Source: an uncultured Clostridia bacterium
GTDB lineage: Bacteria; Bacillota; Clostridia; Christensenellales; Borkfalkiaceae
DNA length: 33,953 bases
Direction: 5' to 3'
NCBI GenBank assembly: GCA_934272745.1
Contig: CAKQSI010000023.1
Span: 1 to 33,953, forward strand
Below are positions 15,745-23,331 of this stretch, in pieces. The translations under genes and the position numbers were made by a program. The notes below the pieces were generated by a model. It ran no database searches. It saw nothing but the letters and a program-made list of their open reading frames with translations, and had not been told where the DNA came from. The first letter of the stretch is position 1; the number at the start of each line of letters is the position of its first letter.

Positions 15745-15776
15745 GGCGCCCGGCGGAAATTTTTCCGCCGGGCGCC
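15745..15776. terminator. Very stable hairpin, probable terminator between convergent operons
   Basis: A perfect 15-bp stem (GGCGCCCGGCGGAAA with its complement) encloses a 2-base nominal loop. A T-run (GGTTTTTATC) follows only on the minus strand. It may still end the permease transcript, since it is the first strong hairpin after that gene. Confidence 0.6.
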
Positions 15777-16032
15777 ACCCTTATAAAACAGTTATAAATA
15801 CGGCACGATTAAAGTCCGAGTTGAAATGACAAGTGCGGCGAGAAAGCGTTAAATGGCAAAACGACACGTTGACACAAACCAAATATGTCGAAATATTTCT
15901 CTCTCACCCGGCAGAAACCATCCGAAAAAGAGCCTATCCGACGAGGCTTGGATTTCCCTTTAGCAAATCACAATATACCCCGGCATACAATCTGATCCGC
16001 AAAATCAACAAAGACTTCTTCACATAAAAACA

Positions 16033-16056
16033 CGGCGTACGGAAAACCGTACGCCG
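16033..16056 (-). terminator. Hairpin followed by T-run on the minus strand
   Basis: CGGCGTACGG and CCGTACGCCG form a perfect 10-bp stem with an AAAA loop on the plus strand. On the minus strand it is followed by TGTTTTTATG. It lies just outside the left end of the repeat at 16074. Confidence 0.6.
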
Positions 16057-16073
16057 AATTATCTTTCGTATAT

Positions 16074-16352
16074 TAGGGATTCCATCCGTCATCACTATCT
16101 ACCGAAAAGGCGTCTTTTTCGCCCTTTCTCACGGGCGCTCGGGCGCCGTACAACCGGTACGGCAACCCTCACGCCTGTGGTAAATCATCAAAAAACACGC
16201 TCTTTTCGGTGCTTCCGCATTTTTGCGGTGAAGAAATCGCCGCTTGCGATACCGGTTTTGCAAGGTAAACACCGAAATTATGTTGCTCATTTAACAAGCA
16301 AAAACCGATTTGTATCTGCAAAAATAGTTATGGATGGCGGATGGAATCCCTA
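16074..16352. mobile_element. MITE-like repeat element with terminal inverted repeats
   Basis: This is a sequence of about 280 bases whose left end (plus strand, from TAGGGATTCCATCCG at 16075) and right end (minus strand, from TAGGGATTCCATCCG at 16352) are nearly identical for about 27 bases. It has no coding frame I trust. Inside is a compact three-way-junction fold at 16109-16175. The right end is repeated at 24-88. I see no clear target-site duplication, so transposition is an inference from the inverted ends and the second copy. Confidence 0.55.
16320..16352 (-). terminator. Terminator of the cmk-plsC-ispH/rpsA operon, formed by the repeat end
   Basis: On the minus strand TAGGGAT pairs imperfectly with ATCCATA, and CTATTTTTG follows. 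It starts 22 bases after the ispH/rpsA stop codon. The same arrangement ends tcdA at 55-88. Confidence 0.55.
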
Positions 16353-16374
16353 TCGGAACTTAAAACTAAGTCGA

Positions 16375-18468
16375 TTACTTGTTGCCGAGAAGTTCGCTGA
16401 TGGAAGCGCCACCTGCACCTTCTTCGTCTTTCCATTCATGTACTTCGTCGTCTTCCTTCGGAGCACGGGGTGCGCGCGGCTTTCTGGGAGCGGCGGCTTC
16501 ACCTTCTTCTCTCGGAGCGCGGGGAGCACGGTTCGGATTGGTTTTACGAACTTCGGGTTCCGGCAGAAGCGCTTTGATGGAAAGGGTCATCTTTTCCTTT
16601 TCGGGATCGAGGTCGAGAATCTTCGCTTCAACTTCCTGACCGACGGACAGGACGGAAAGCGGGTTATCCAGCCAATCGTGCGAGATCTGGGAAATGTGAA
16701 CCAGACCGTCGATGTTTTTGTCAACTTCGACAAAAGCGCCAAACGGGACGATACGGACGACTTTGCCTTTGATCACGCTGCCGATAGGATATTTTTCCGC
16801 GGCAAGTTCCCAAGGCTTCTGCTGCAACTGTTTATAGCCGAGGGAAACCTTTTTCGCTTCTTCATCGATCTTGATGATCTGGAAGTTATATTTTTTGCCG
16901 ATTTCGAGAACGTCGGCAGGGCTGTGCACGTTGCTCCAGGACAAATCGGAAATGTGCGCCAGACAATCGAATCCGTTGACGTCAACGAACGCACCGAAAC
17001 TTGCAAAGCGAACGACCTGACCTTCGACCACGTCGCCGACGTGAATGGAACCGAAGAATTCGGCTTCTTTTTCGGCACGGGCGGCATCTCTTTCCGCCTT
17101 TTCGGCTTCCAGAATGACGCGCTGCGAAGCGACGATCTGCTTTCTCTTGCTTTCTTCCTGATTAAGCGCCTTCAGACGAAGGGTCTTACCGACGTATTTT
17201 TCGAGATCTTTTACGAATCCGATGCGGATCTGCGAGGAAGGAACGAATACGGAGTAGGAACCGATCTTTGCGGTAAGTCCGCCTTTATTGAATCCGTCGC
17301 AGGTTACGGTAAAGACGTTGCCTTGTTTGATACCTTCGATAACGGCTTCTTCTTCTTTCATCTTAGCGATGGCTTTTTCGGACAATTTATCGGGGTTGGT
17401 GGCAAGAACCATCACTTCGATTTCTTCCCCGATCTTGTCGGCATAAGCGGCTTTGTCGAAATTTTCGCAAAGCAATTCTTCTTTCGCAATGGAGACTTCG
17501 CGTTTTCTCGACGGGATCATAACGTCAAGACCGTTGTCCGTAACCTGAGAAATGGTTACTTTGATGATGTCGCCTTTTTTCAGCGACTTCGGCGCTTTGT
17601 CCATTTCGGCAATCGCCGCTTCCATTACGTTGTTTACTTCTGTGCTTTCCATCTTAAAGAGAACCTCCTGCGTTTGCTCGTCAGGAGTAGATGCTCCAGC
17701 GACGATGCCTACCGTTTCATAATGAATAAATTGTTTTGGATCAAGACTTTCCGCGTCCGGAATGCGAACAACCGCGCTGCAATTTTTCCGGCAGATTTCG
17801 TACAACTTTTGCGTGTTGCTACTCGTTAGTCCGCCAAGAACGATCATCGCGTCGCATTTCTTCGACAATTCGTCCGCTTCTTTTTGTCTTTCCTCTGTAG
17901 TATAGCAAATTGTTTGAAAAATTTCAACTGTTTTTCCGCACTTCGCGGCAATATTTTCTATAATTTTTTGATATTTTTGTTTGGAGAAGGTGGTTTGCGC
18001 CACAACACAGGCGTTTTTTCCGCCAAAGTCCGGAACAGGCGCGTTTTCGTCCGATATCACCAGCGCTTTTCCGTCGCACCAGCCGTTGATACCGATGACT
18101 TCCGCGTGGTTCGGTTCCCCCACGATAACGATGATATTGCCCGCAAGATAGCGCTCCCGCACAATTTTTTGCGAGCGTTTGACGAACGCGCAGGTCGCGT
18201 CCACCACGGTGAGGTTTTTTGCTTTTGCGGCGAGATAAGTCGCCTCCCCCTCCCCGTGCGAACGAATGAGAAGGGTGGCGCCGTCCGGCACTTCGGCAAC
18301 CGAACGTACCGTTCTGATGCCTAAATTTTCGATTTTTTTGGTGACGACGGGATTATGAATCAACTCCCCCAGAACGTAGGCGTTCCGGTGCGCAAGCCCG
18401 GTTGCAAGTCCGACCGCGCGCCTCACACCGCTGCAAAAGCCGGCGTATTTCGCAAGAATCACTTTCAT
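16375..18468 (-). CDS. ispH: Fused IspH (HMBPP reductase) and ribosomal protein S1
   Basis: This is a 697-residue bifunctional protein. Residues 1 to about 282 are IspH, the iron-sulfur enzyme making IPP and DMAPP from HMBPP in the MEP pathway. The cluster ligands are Cys12 (AGFC), Cys93 (DATC) and Cys188 (TIC), with substrate-site histidines in SHGEG and PNHAE. Four S1 RNA-binding repeats follow (about 297-365, 380-450, 472-540 and 558-627); the last two carry the clearest S1 consensus (FASFGAFVDV, VPFGAFVEV). A basic RAPRAPRE tail and an acidic end close the protein. This fusion is established in clostridia. The ATG follows the plsC stop by 3 bases and lacks a clear Shine-Dalgarno sequence, so coupled translation is likely. 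Confidence 0.95.
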   Translation of the reverse strand: MKVILAKYAGFCSGVRRAVGLATGLAHRNAYVLGELIHNPVVTKKIENLGIRTVRSVAEVPDGATLLIRSHGEGEATYLAAKAKNLTVVDATCAFVKRSQKIVRERYLAGNIIVIVGEPNHAEVIGINGWCDGKALVISDENAPVPDFGGKNACVVAQTTFSKQKYQKIIENIAAKCGKTVEIFQTICYTTEERQKEADELSKKCDAMIVLGGLTSSNTQKLYEICRKNCSAVVRIPDAESLDPKQFIHYETVGIVAGASTPDEQTQEVLFKMESTEVNNVMEAAIAEMDKAPKSLKKGDIIKVTISQVTDNGLDVMIPSRKREVSIAKEELLCENFDKAAYADKIGEEIEVMVLATNPDKLSEKAIAKMKEEEAVIEGIKQGNVFTVTCDGFNKGGLTAKIGSYSVFVPSSQIRIGFVKDLEKYVGKTLRLKALNQEESKRKQIVASQRVILEAEKAERDAARAEKEAEFFGSIHVGDVVEGQVVRFASFGAFVDVNGFDCLAHISDLSWSNVHSPADVLEIGKKYNFQIIKIDEEAKKVSLGYKQLQQKPWELAAEKYPIGSVIKGKVVRIVPFGAFVEVDKNIDGLVHISQISHDWLDNPLSVLSVGQEVEAKILDLDPEKEKMTLSIKALLPEPEVRKTNPNRAPRAPREEGEAAAPRKPRAPRAPKEDDEVHEWKDEEGAGGASISELLGNK

Positions 18469-18471
18469 ATT

Positions 18472-19317
18472 TTATTGCTTGTTGCCGGAGGATTCCGCGC
18501 CGACCGGAGAAGTTGCGGCGGGCGCCGTACCTTGAGGACTTCCGATCGCTGCCGCTTCGGGAAGGATTGCCGGAGATCCTTGCCGGGGCGTTTGCTCGTT
18601 TTCCTTCTTATAATCCGCAGTTTCGCCGGTTAGAAGCGGAATTTTGGCGTGTACGGGTTCGGCAGGAAGTTCCCCTTTTCTCTTGAAGCGCTTTTTGCGT
18701 TCTTTTCTGGGAAGTTCCATGACCAAGGCGAGTTCCCGCTGCAAAGAAAGCAGGTTTTCGCGCATATAGGCGCCGGAAAGTTCGGTCTTTTCGCCGTTCA
18801 TGCGGGTGGAATAATAATCGGAGAAATCGTACGGAGTGCCGACCGCGATATAACTTCTGTGGAACATGCGGAAACGGTTGTACTGGATCATGGGAATGAG
18901 CGGCACTTTTGCCGCGATCGCCATGGCGCAGGCGCCGTTTTTGGTGGGTAAAAGTTCGGTCGATTTTTTGTTGCGCGTTCCTTCGGGAAAAACGCAGACC
19001 TTTTTGCCTTGCTTTAAGGCGCGGACGACTTTCAGCATGGCGCCGACGTCGTTCCCTCCCCGATCGATGGGGATAGCGCCCATTTTGCGCAAAAACCAGC
19101 CGCCGAATTTACTTTCAAACGCCTCTTTCTTGCCCAAAAACACCAGGTTTTCCTTGCGGAACAGCAACGCGACCCAGATGACGTCGATCGCCCGTAGGTG
19201 GTTTGCGACGAGAATAGCGCCGCCCTGATATCTGAGATTTTCCTTGTGCAGAATCTTGAGCGATACGAACGGGCGCACGAAGATCATTGCCAGAAATACG
19301 ATAAAGCGATAGAACAC
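18472..19317 (-). CDS. plsC: 1-acyl-sn-glycerol-3-phosphate acyltransferase
   Basis: This is a 281-residue membrane-associated acyltransferase of phospholipid synthesis, converting lysophosphatidic to phosphatidic acid. The catalytic NHLRAID (NHx4D) is at 39-45, and the glycerol-phosphate binding FPEGTR is at 110-115. An N-terminal hydrophobic helix anchors it. Residues after about 205 form a basic then Pro/Ala/Gly-rich tail that is longer than in most relatives and probably disordered. The start is GTG, supported by GGGAGG 6 bases upstream. It lies 3 bases after cmk and 3 bases before ispH/rpsA. Confidence 0.92.
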   Translation of the reverse strand: MFYRFIVFLAMIFVRPFVSLKILHKENLRYQGGAILVANHLRAIDVIWVALLFRKENLVFLGKKEAFESKFGGWFLRKMGAIPIDRGGNDVGAMLKVVRALKQGKKVCVFPEGTRNKKSTELLPTKNGACAMAIAAKVPLIPMIQYNRFRMFHRSYIAVGTPYDFSDYYSTRMNGEKTELSGAYMRENLLSLQRELALVMELPRKERKKRFKRKGELPAEPVHAKIPLLTGETADYKKENEQTPRQGSPAILPEAAAIGSPQGTAPAATSPVGAESSGNKQ

Positions 19318-19320
19318 GGC

Positions 19321-19977
19321 TTACCTCCCGACGCGGGACAGAACCGCGGCTACGACCTCTTCGATCGTCATGTCGGAAGTATCCACCACCACGGCGTCTT
19401 TTGCCTGTTTTAAGGGGGCGAAATCGCGGTTTCTGTCGTTTTCGTCCCGGCGCAGAATGTCGCTAAGAACCTCTTTTTCATCCACGACAACGCCCTTTTC
19501 CCGCAATTCTAAATAGCGGCGCGCGGCGCGCGTTTCCGGCTTTGCCGTGATGAAAAATTTATTTTTGCAGTCGGGCAACACGAACGTCCCGATATCTCTG
19601 CCGTCTAAAACGCAGTCCATGCTGTGCGCGATTTCCCGCTGCATTTCCACCATTTTGATACGAACGGCGGGAATTTTGCTGACGTCGGAAGCCGCCATGG
19701 AAAGTTCCGGCGTGCGAATGAGCGAAGAAACGTCTTCCTCCCCCAGCATGGTGCGTTGTTTTCCGCCGTCGTAACGAACGGAAAGGGGCAGCGAGGGAAG
19801 CGCTTCCTCCACCCCTTTTTCGTCCGAAACCGCAACGCCGCGGCGCAACATATAAAGCGCGGTCGCGCGGTACATTGCGCCCGTGTCGAGATATAAAATA
19901 TCCAGTTTTTCGGCAAGCGCTTTGGCTACCGTGCTTTTGCCCGCGCCGGCGGGTCCGTCCAGTGCAATATTAAGCAT
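19321..19977 (-). CDS. cmk: Cytidylate kinase
   Basis: This is a 218-residue (d)CMP kinase for pyrimidine nucleotide recycling. The P-loop GPAGAGKST is at 8-16, LDTGAMYRA gives the CMP site, and LDGRDIGTFVLP and RRDENDRNRDFAPLKQA supply the family-specific and lid residues. The frame is open 12 codons upstream. The ATG at 19977 is chosen because AAGGAACC precedes it and the protein then begins at the usual point. It heads the cmk-plsC-ispH/rpsA operon, a conserved clostridial arrangement. Confidence 0.95.
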   Translation of the reverse strand: MLNIALDGPAGAGKSTVAKALAEKLDILYLDTGAMYRATALYMLRRGVAVSDEKGVEEALPSLPLSVRYDGGKQRTMLGEEDVSSLIRTPELSMAASDVSKIPAVRIKMVEMQREIAHSMDCVLDGRDIGTFVLPDCKNKFFITAKPETRAARRYLELREKGVVVDEKEVLSDILRRDENDRNRDFAPLKQAKDAVVVDTSDMTIEEVVAAVLSRVGR

Positions 19978-20165
19978 AATGGTTCCTTTTTGGGTGATTC
20001 GGTTTGGCTGCATTGAAAAAGCAAACCGCGCTTTAACTGCTATGCGGCATAAACGCAGCCCGACTCTTAACGGTTATATGGGATAGAAACAGGTATATCG
20101 TATAAAAACAGGTCGGGTTTTACCCGTTGTTTCGGATTTCACTGCAAAAAAACATCTGCCTCATT

Positions 20166-20194
20166 ATTATACGCTATTTTCAAGAAAATCGCAA
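20166..20194 (-). promoter_or_regulatory. Probable sigma-A promoter of the cmk operon
   Basis: On the minus strand TTGCGA (20189-20194) and TATAAT (20166-20171) are 17 bases apart. This predicts a leader of about 180 bases before cmk. The leader contains a weak CGGGT-AAA-ACCCG hairpin followed by ACCTGTTTTTATA that could act as an attenuator. Confidence 0.65.
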
Positions 20195-20224
20195 TCTATT
20201 TTACGCTTTTTCTCTTTCGATCTT

Positions 20225-21457
20225 TCAGCCGAGAATCTCTTTCGCGGCGCTGTTTCCCGCGCGATAGCCCGTAGAGAAAGCAATTTGCAGGTTATAGCCG
20301 CCGGTTAAAGCGTCCACGTCCAGCACCTCGCCCGCAAAATACAGTCCGGGGCAAAGTTTGCTTTCCATTGTTTTGGGGTCGATTTCCTTGACCGATACGC
20401 CGCCTGCGGTGACGATCCCCTCTTTTACGGGGCGCAGAACGGCTTTGCCCAAAGCAAGATTCTTGACGGCGGAAACGAGCGCCGCGCGCTTTTCTTTAGG
20501 TAAAGCGGCGGGTTTTTCCTCTTCCGAAACGCCGGCTTGCCGTAAGACGGGCGAAACCAGTTCTTTGACGAGCAGTTTCCGGAGCGCCTCTTTCATAGGC
20601 TGCGTGCTGCGTTCGGCAAAGTCGCGCAAAAGGCGCGCGTCGAGCGCTTTTTCGGAAAGCGCGGGTTTTAAGTCGAGATACAGCGTCAGTTCTCCCTCTT
20701 CCAAAGAAAGATAGGACGACAGCGTCAGCACAATAGGACCGCCGACGCCGAAGGGCGTAAACTCCATTTCGCCGAATTCGCGGCGGAAAGGCTGCCCCGC
20801 AAGGCGCGCTTCCAGCGCGACGTTTTTTAAGGCGAGGCTATGAAACTCTTTCGTGCTTTTGGAAAGTTCCATTCCGACCAGCGCGGGACGTGCGGGAAGC
20901 ACGGTATGCCCCGTTTTTTCTGCAAACGAATACCCGTCCCCCGTGCTGCCGGTTGCGGGATAAGACACGCCGCCGGTCGCCACGATGACGGCGGAAGCGC
21001 GCAGTTTTGAGCCTCCCGCCGCGACGAGAAAACCGCCGCTCTGGCTGGTCTTAATTTCTTTTACCGGGCAATCAAACCGAACGGTTACCCCCGCTTTTTT
21101 GCAGGCGGAAACCAGTGCGTCGGTGACGTCTTTCGCCCTGTCCGACAGAGGAAACACGCGGTTTCCGCGCTCGGTTTTGAGTTCCAGACCAAAGGAGGTA
21201 AAGAGGTCTTTGGTCTTTTCGGGCGAAAGTTCGTAAATCGCGCCGGAAAGGAATTTGGGGTTCCGCACGACGTTTTGTAAAAAGTCCTGCGGGGAGCAAT
21301 CGTTGGTGAGGTTACACCTGCCCTTCCCCGTGATATTGATTTTTTTACCCGCTTCCCGATTTTTTTCGAGAAGGGTGACGGGCGCGCCGGAAGAAGCCGC
21401 GGCATAAGCCGCCGTAAGTCCCGCGGCACCCGCGCCGATAACGATAATAGGATCCAT
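20225..21457 (-). CDS. FAD-dependent oxidoreductase, HI0933/YhiN family (aminoacetone oxidase-like)
   Basis: This is a 410-residue flavoprotein of the HI0933 family, often annotated as aminoacetone oxidase family; the physiological substrate is generally unknown. The N-terminal FAD Rossmann motif GAGAAG is at 8-13. The family block INITGKGRCNLTND follows it. VIVATGGVSYPATGSTGDGY and the C-terminal GLYFAGEVLDVDALTGGYNLQ are also diagnostic. Only a weak GGTGA precedes the ATG. The gene commonly lies next to cmk in clostridia, as here, although a promoter between them suggests separate control. Confidence 0.9.
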   Translation of the reverse strand: MDPIIVIGAGAAGLTAAYAAASSGAPVTLLEKNREAGKKINITGKGRCNLTNDCSPQDFLQNVVRNPKFLSGAIYELSPEKTKDLFTSFGLELKTERGNRVFPLSDRAKDVTDALVSACKKAGVTVRFDCPVKEIKTSQSGGFLVAAGGSKLRASAVIVATGGVSYPATGSTGDGYSFAEKTGHTVLPARPALVGMELSKSTKEFHSLALKNVALEARLAGQPFRREFGEMEFTPFGVGGPIVLTLSSYLSLEEGELTLYLDLKPALSEKALDARLLRDFAERSTQPMKEALRKLLVKELVSPVLRQAGVSEEEKPAALPKEKRAALVSAVKNLALGKAVLRPVKEGIVTAGGVSVKEIDPKTMESKLCPGLYFAGEVLDVDALTGGYNLQIAFSTGYRAGNSAAKEILG

Positions 21458-21489
21458 AATTTCACCAAAAGAAAATTTGCCGGACGGTT

Positions 21490-21640
21490 ACGGCGTGCCC
21501 GGAGCGAAACGTTCCCCATGGTTTGTCTGCACGGGGCAAAAACGACTTCTTGCCGGGCATTGTCTGCGCGGGGGCAAACACGTTTCCTCCACAGATATCG
21601 TTCTGCGCCCGGAAAAAACGACTTCTTTCCGGGTGACGAA
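21490..21640. repeat. Imperfect GC-rich repeats upstream of the HI0933-family gene
   Basis: Segments around AACGACTTCTTGCCGGG (21541-21557) and AACGACTTCTTTCCGGG (21618-21634) are near copies. GTCTGCACGGGGCAAA and GTCTGCGCGGGGGCAAA repeat at about 21525 and 21562. CCCGGAAA/TTTCCGGG (21608-21633) also form a hairpin. The units are diverged and irregular. Confidence 0.6.
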
Positions 21641-21664
21641 AACCGCCCGCAAAGAAGCGGGCGG
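21639..21664 (-). terminator. Terminator of the oad operon
   Basis: CCGCCCGC and GCGGGCGG form a perfect 8-bp GC stem with a 6-base loop. It is followed on the minus strand by TTTTCG. It lies 67 bases after the oadB stop. Confidence 0.8.
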
Positions 21665-21730
21665 CAGATTGCTATGTTTCGATTGCGAAACCCCGAAAGA
21701 TTCGGCAAAACGATTTTTCTTGTTTTCGGC

Positions 21731-22918
21731 TTAGCCGAACAGGGAAAGCAGGAATCCTGCCGCAACCGCGGAGCCGATAACGCCGGCAACGTTGGGTCCC
21801 ATAGCGTGCATCAGAAGGTGGTTGTCGGGATCGTACTTTCTGCCCTCGATCTCCGAAACGCGCGCCGCCATAGGAACGGCGGAAACGCCTGCGGAACCGA
21901 TCAGAGGATTGATCTTGCCGTGGGTCAGTTTGCAGAGCAGTTTACCGAACAGCAGACCGCCGATGGTTGCAAAGACGAACGCCGCAAGACCGAGCGCGAT
22001 GATACCGATGGTGGACCACTGCAGGAAAGTGGAAGCCTGCGCGGTTGCGCCGACCGAGATACCGAGAAGAAGCGTGACGATGTTCATCAGCGCGTTCTGC
22101 GCAACGTCTACCAGTCGTTCGGTAACTTTACATTCCTTTAAGAGGTTGCCGAACATTAAGCAGCCCAAAAGCGCCGTAACCGACGGAAGCAGGATTGCCG
22201 TAATGATGACGACCACGATGGGGAAAATGATCTTTTCCGCTTTGGAAACCGTACGCGGCATTTCCATGCGGATTTTCCGTTCCTTTTCGGTGGTCAGAAG
22301 GCGCATCAAAGGCGGCTGGATCATAGGAATCAGCGCCATATAGGAATACGCCGCGATAGCGATGGGTCCTAAGTATTCGGGCGCCAGCGTTTTGGTGACG
22401 TAAATTGCCGTAGGTCCGTCCGCGCCGCCGATGATGGCGATTGCCGCGGCGAGGTTTCCGGTGAAACCGAACACGACCGCGAAAATGAGCGCAAAGAAAA
22501 TACCAAGCTGTGCCGCCGCGCCGAGAATCAGGGATTTCGGGTTGGCAAGCATGGGTCCGAAATCGGTCATGGCGCCGACGCCGATAAAAATCAGACAGGG
22601 ATACACGCCGGTTTTGACGCCGATGTAAAGAATATCCACCAGTCCTCCGGTGCGAAGAACCGCGCCGTAGTCGATGTGTTCGCCCGTCCAGAGGTCGGGG
22701 TGATACACTTTATCGCCCACACCGGCGGGAATGTTGGTCAACAGCATACCGAAGGCGATACCGACCAGAAGGAGCGGCTCAAACTTCTTTTTGATGCCGA
22801 GATACAGCAAAAGGCAAGCGACGACGAGCATGATGAGGGACTTCCAACCTTCCCCTTGGAAGATCTGCGCAACCCCAGACTGCTCGTATAAATTTTTGAA
22901 AACTTCTCCGAGATTCAT
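21731..22918 (-). CDS. oadB: Sodium ion-translocating decarboxylase, beta subunit
   Basis: This is a 395-residue integral membrane carboxybiotin decarboxylase that couples decarboxylation to sodium export. There are about nine hydrophobic helices. The sodium-site motif GGADGPTAIY is at 164-173 with Asp167, and the C-terminal block HLLMHAMGPNVAGVIGSAVAAG is typical. GAGGTGATC precedes the ATG. It is last in oadA-oadG-biotin carrier-oadB. The beta subunits of oxaloacetate, methylmalonyl-CoA and glutaconyl-CoA decarboxylases are alike, so the substrate comes from the alpha subunit. Confidence 0.95.
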   Translation of the reverse strand: MNLGEVFKNLYEQSGVAQIFQGEGWKSLIMLVVACLLLYLGIKKKFEPLLLVGIAFGMLLTNIPAGVGDKVYHPDLWTGEHIDYGAVLRTGGLVDILYIGVKTGVYPCLIFIGVGAMTDFGPMLANPKSLILGAAAQLGIFFALIFAVVFGFTGNLAAAIAIIGGADGPTAIYVTKTLAPEYLGPIAIAAYSYMALIPMIQPPLMRLLTTEKERKIRMEMPRTVSKAEKIIFPIVVVIITAILLPSVTALLGCLMFGNLLKECKVTERLVDVAQNALMNIVTLLLGISVGATAQASTFLQWSTIGIIALGLAAFVFATIGGLLFGKLLCKLTHGKINPLIGSAGVSAVPMAARVSEIEGRKYDPDNHLLMHAMGPNVAGVIGSAVAAGFLLSLFG

Positions 22919-22929
22919 ACCCGATCACC

Positions 22930-23331
22930 TCAGCCGATGACGTAGATGGGCGTGCCGTCTTCCACCTTGCTGCCTTTGGAAACCATCACGGAAACGATGG
23001 TGCCGTCCTTCGGCGCGGAAATTTCGTTTTCCATCTTCATTGCTTCGATCAGCATGACGACTTCGCCGCGTTTGACTTTCTGTCCGACGGCGATTTTGAC
23101 GTCTACGACCGAACCGGGCAGCGGGGATTTGACCGTTTCGCCGGCGCCGGCAGGCGCTGCGGGAGCGGGAGCAGCCGCGGGTGCAGGTGCGGAAGCGGGA
23201 GCCGGGGCTGCCGCTACGGGAGCGGGAGCCGCGGGCGCGGAAACCGCGTCGTATTCTTTCAGAAGTTGCGCTTCCCCCTGTTCCACTTCGACTTCGTATA
23301 CTTTATCGTTCAGTTTTACTCTGTATTTCAT
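22930..23331 (-). CDS. Biotin carboxyl carrier protein of the sodium-pumping decarboxylase
   Basis: This is a 133-residue biotinyl carrier. A short N-terminal strand region comes first. A mobile Ala/Pro-rich linker spans about 31-64. The biotinyl domain has EAMKMEN, with the biotinylated lysine at 99. It carries CO2 between the OadA carboxyltransferase and the OadB membrane decarboxylase. Its ATG overlaps the oadG stop (ATGA) and has no strong Shine-Dalgarno, so translation is probably coupled. It supplies the domain missing from the C-terminus of OadA here. Confidence 0.95.
   Translation of the reverse strand: MKYRVKLNDKVYEVEVEQGEAQLLKEYDAVSAPAAPAPVAAAPAPASAPAPAAAPAPAAPAGAGETVKSPLPGSVVDVKIAVGQKVKRGEVVMLIEAMKMENEISAPKDGTIVSVMVSKGSKVEDGTPIYVIG

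Larger units (their letters stand above)
15640..16374. other. 735-base gap without a convincing gene
   Basis: The gap separates convergent units: the ABC permease (plus) and ispH/rpsA (minus). It holds a 26-bp direct duplication (15674-15725), two strong perfect hairpins (15745-15776 and 16033-16056), and a MITE-like repeat (16074-16352) whose right end looks like the rpsA terminator. A 64-codon plus-strand reading frame with a GTG start (15833-16027) has no ribosome binding site and no family I recognise. The stretch looks more AT-rich than the genes around it. Confidence 0.7.

Noticed and set aside
15833..16027. 64-codon plus-strand frame in the gap after the ABC permease
   Set aside because: GTG start without ribosome binding site and no recognisable family. 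It ends before a hairpin, but that alone is not enough.
16555..16570. LexA-like GAAC-GTTC site
   Set aside because: It lies inside the rpsA part of a coding sequence, away from any promoter. No LexA-like site was seen upstream of recN or dinB.
16177..17829. Long open plus-strand frame (550 codons) opposite ispH/rpsA
   Set aside because: It lies entirely antisense to a well-recognised gene or in the repeat, has Phe-rich unnatural composition, and matches no family. It is a shadow of the codon bias of the S1 domains.
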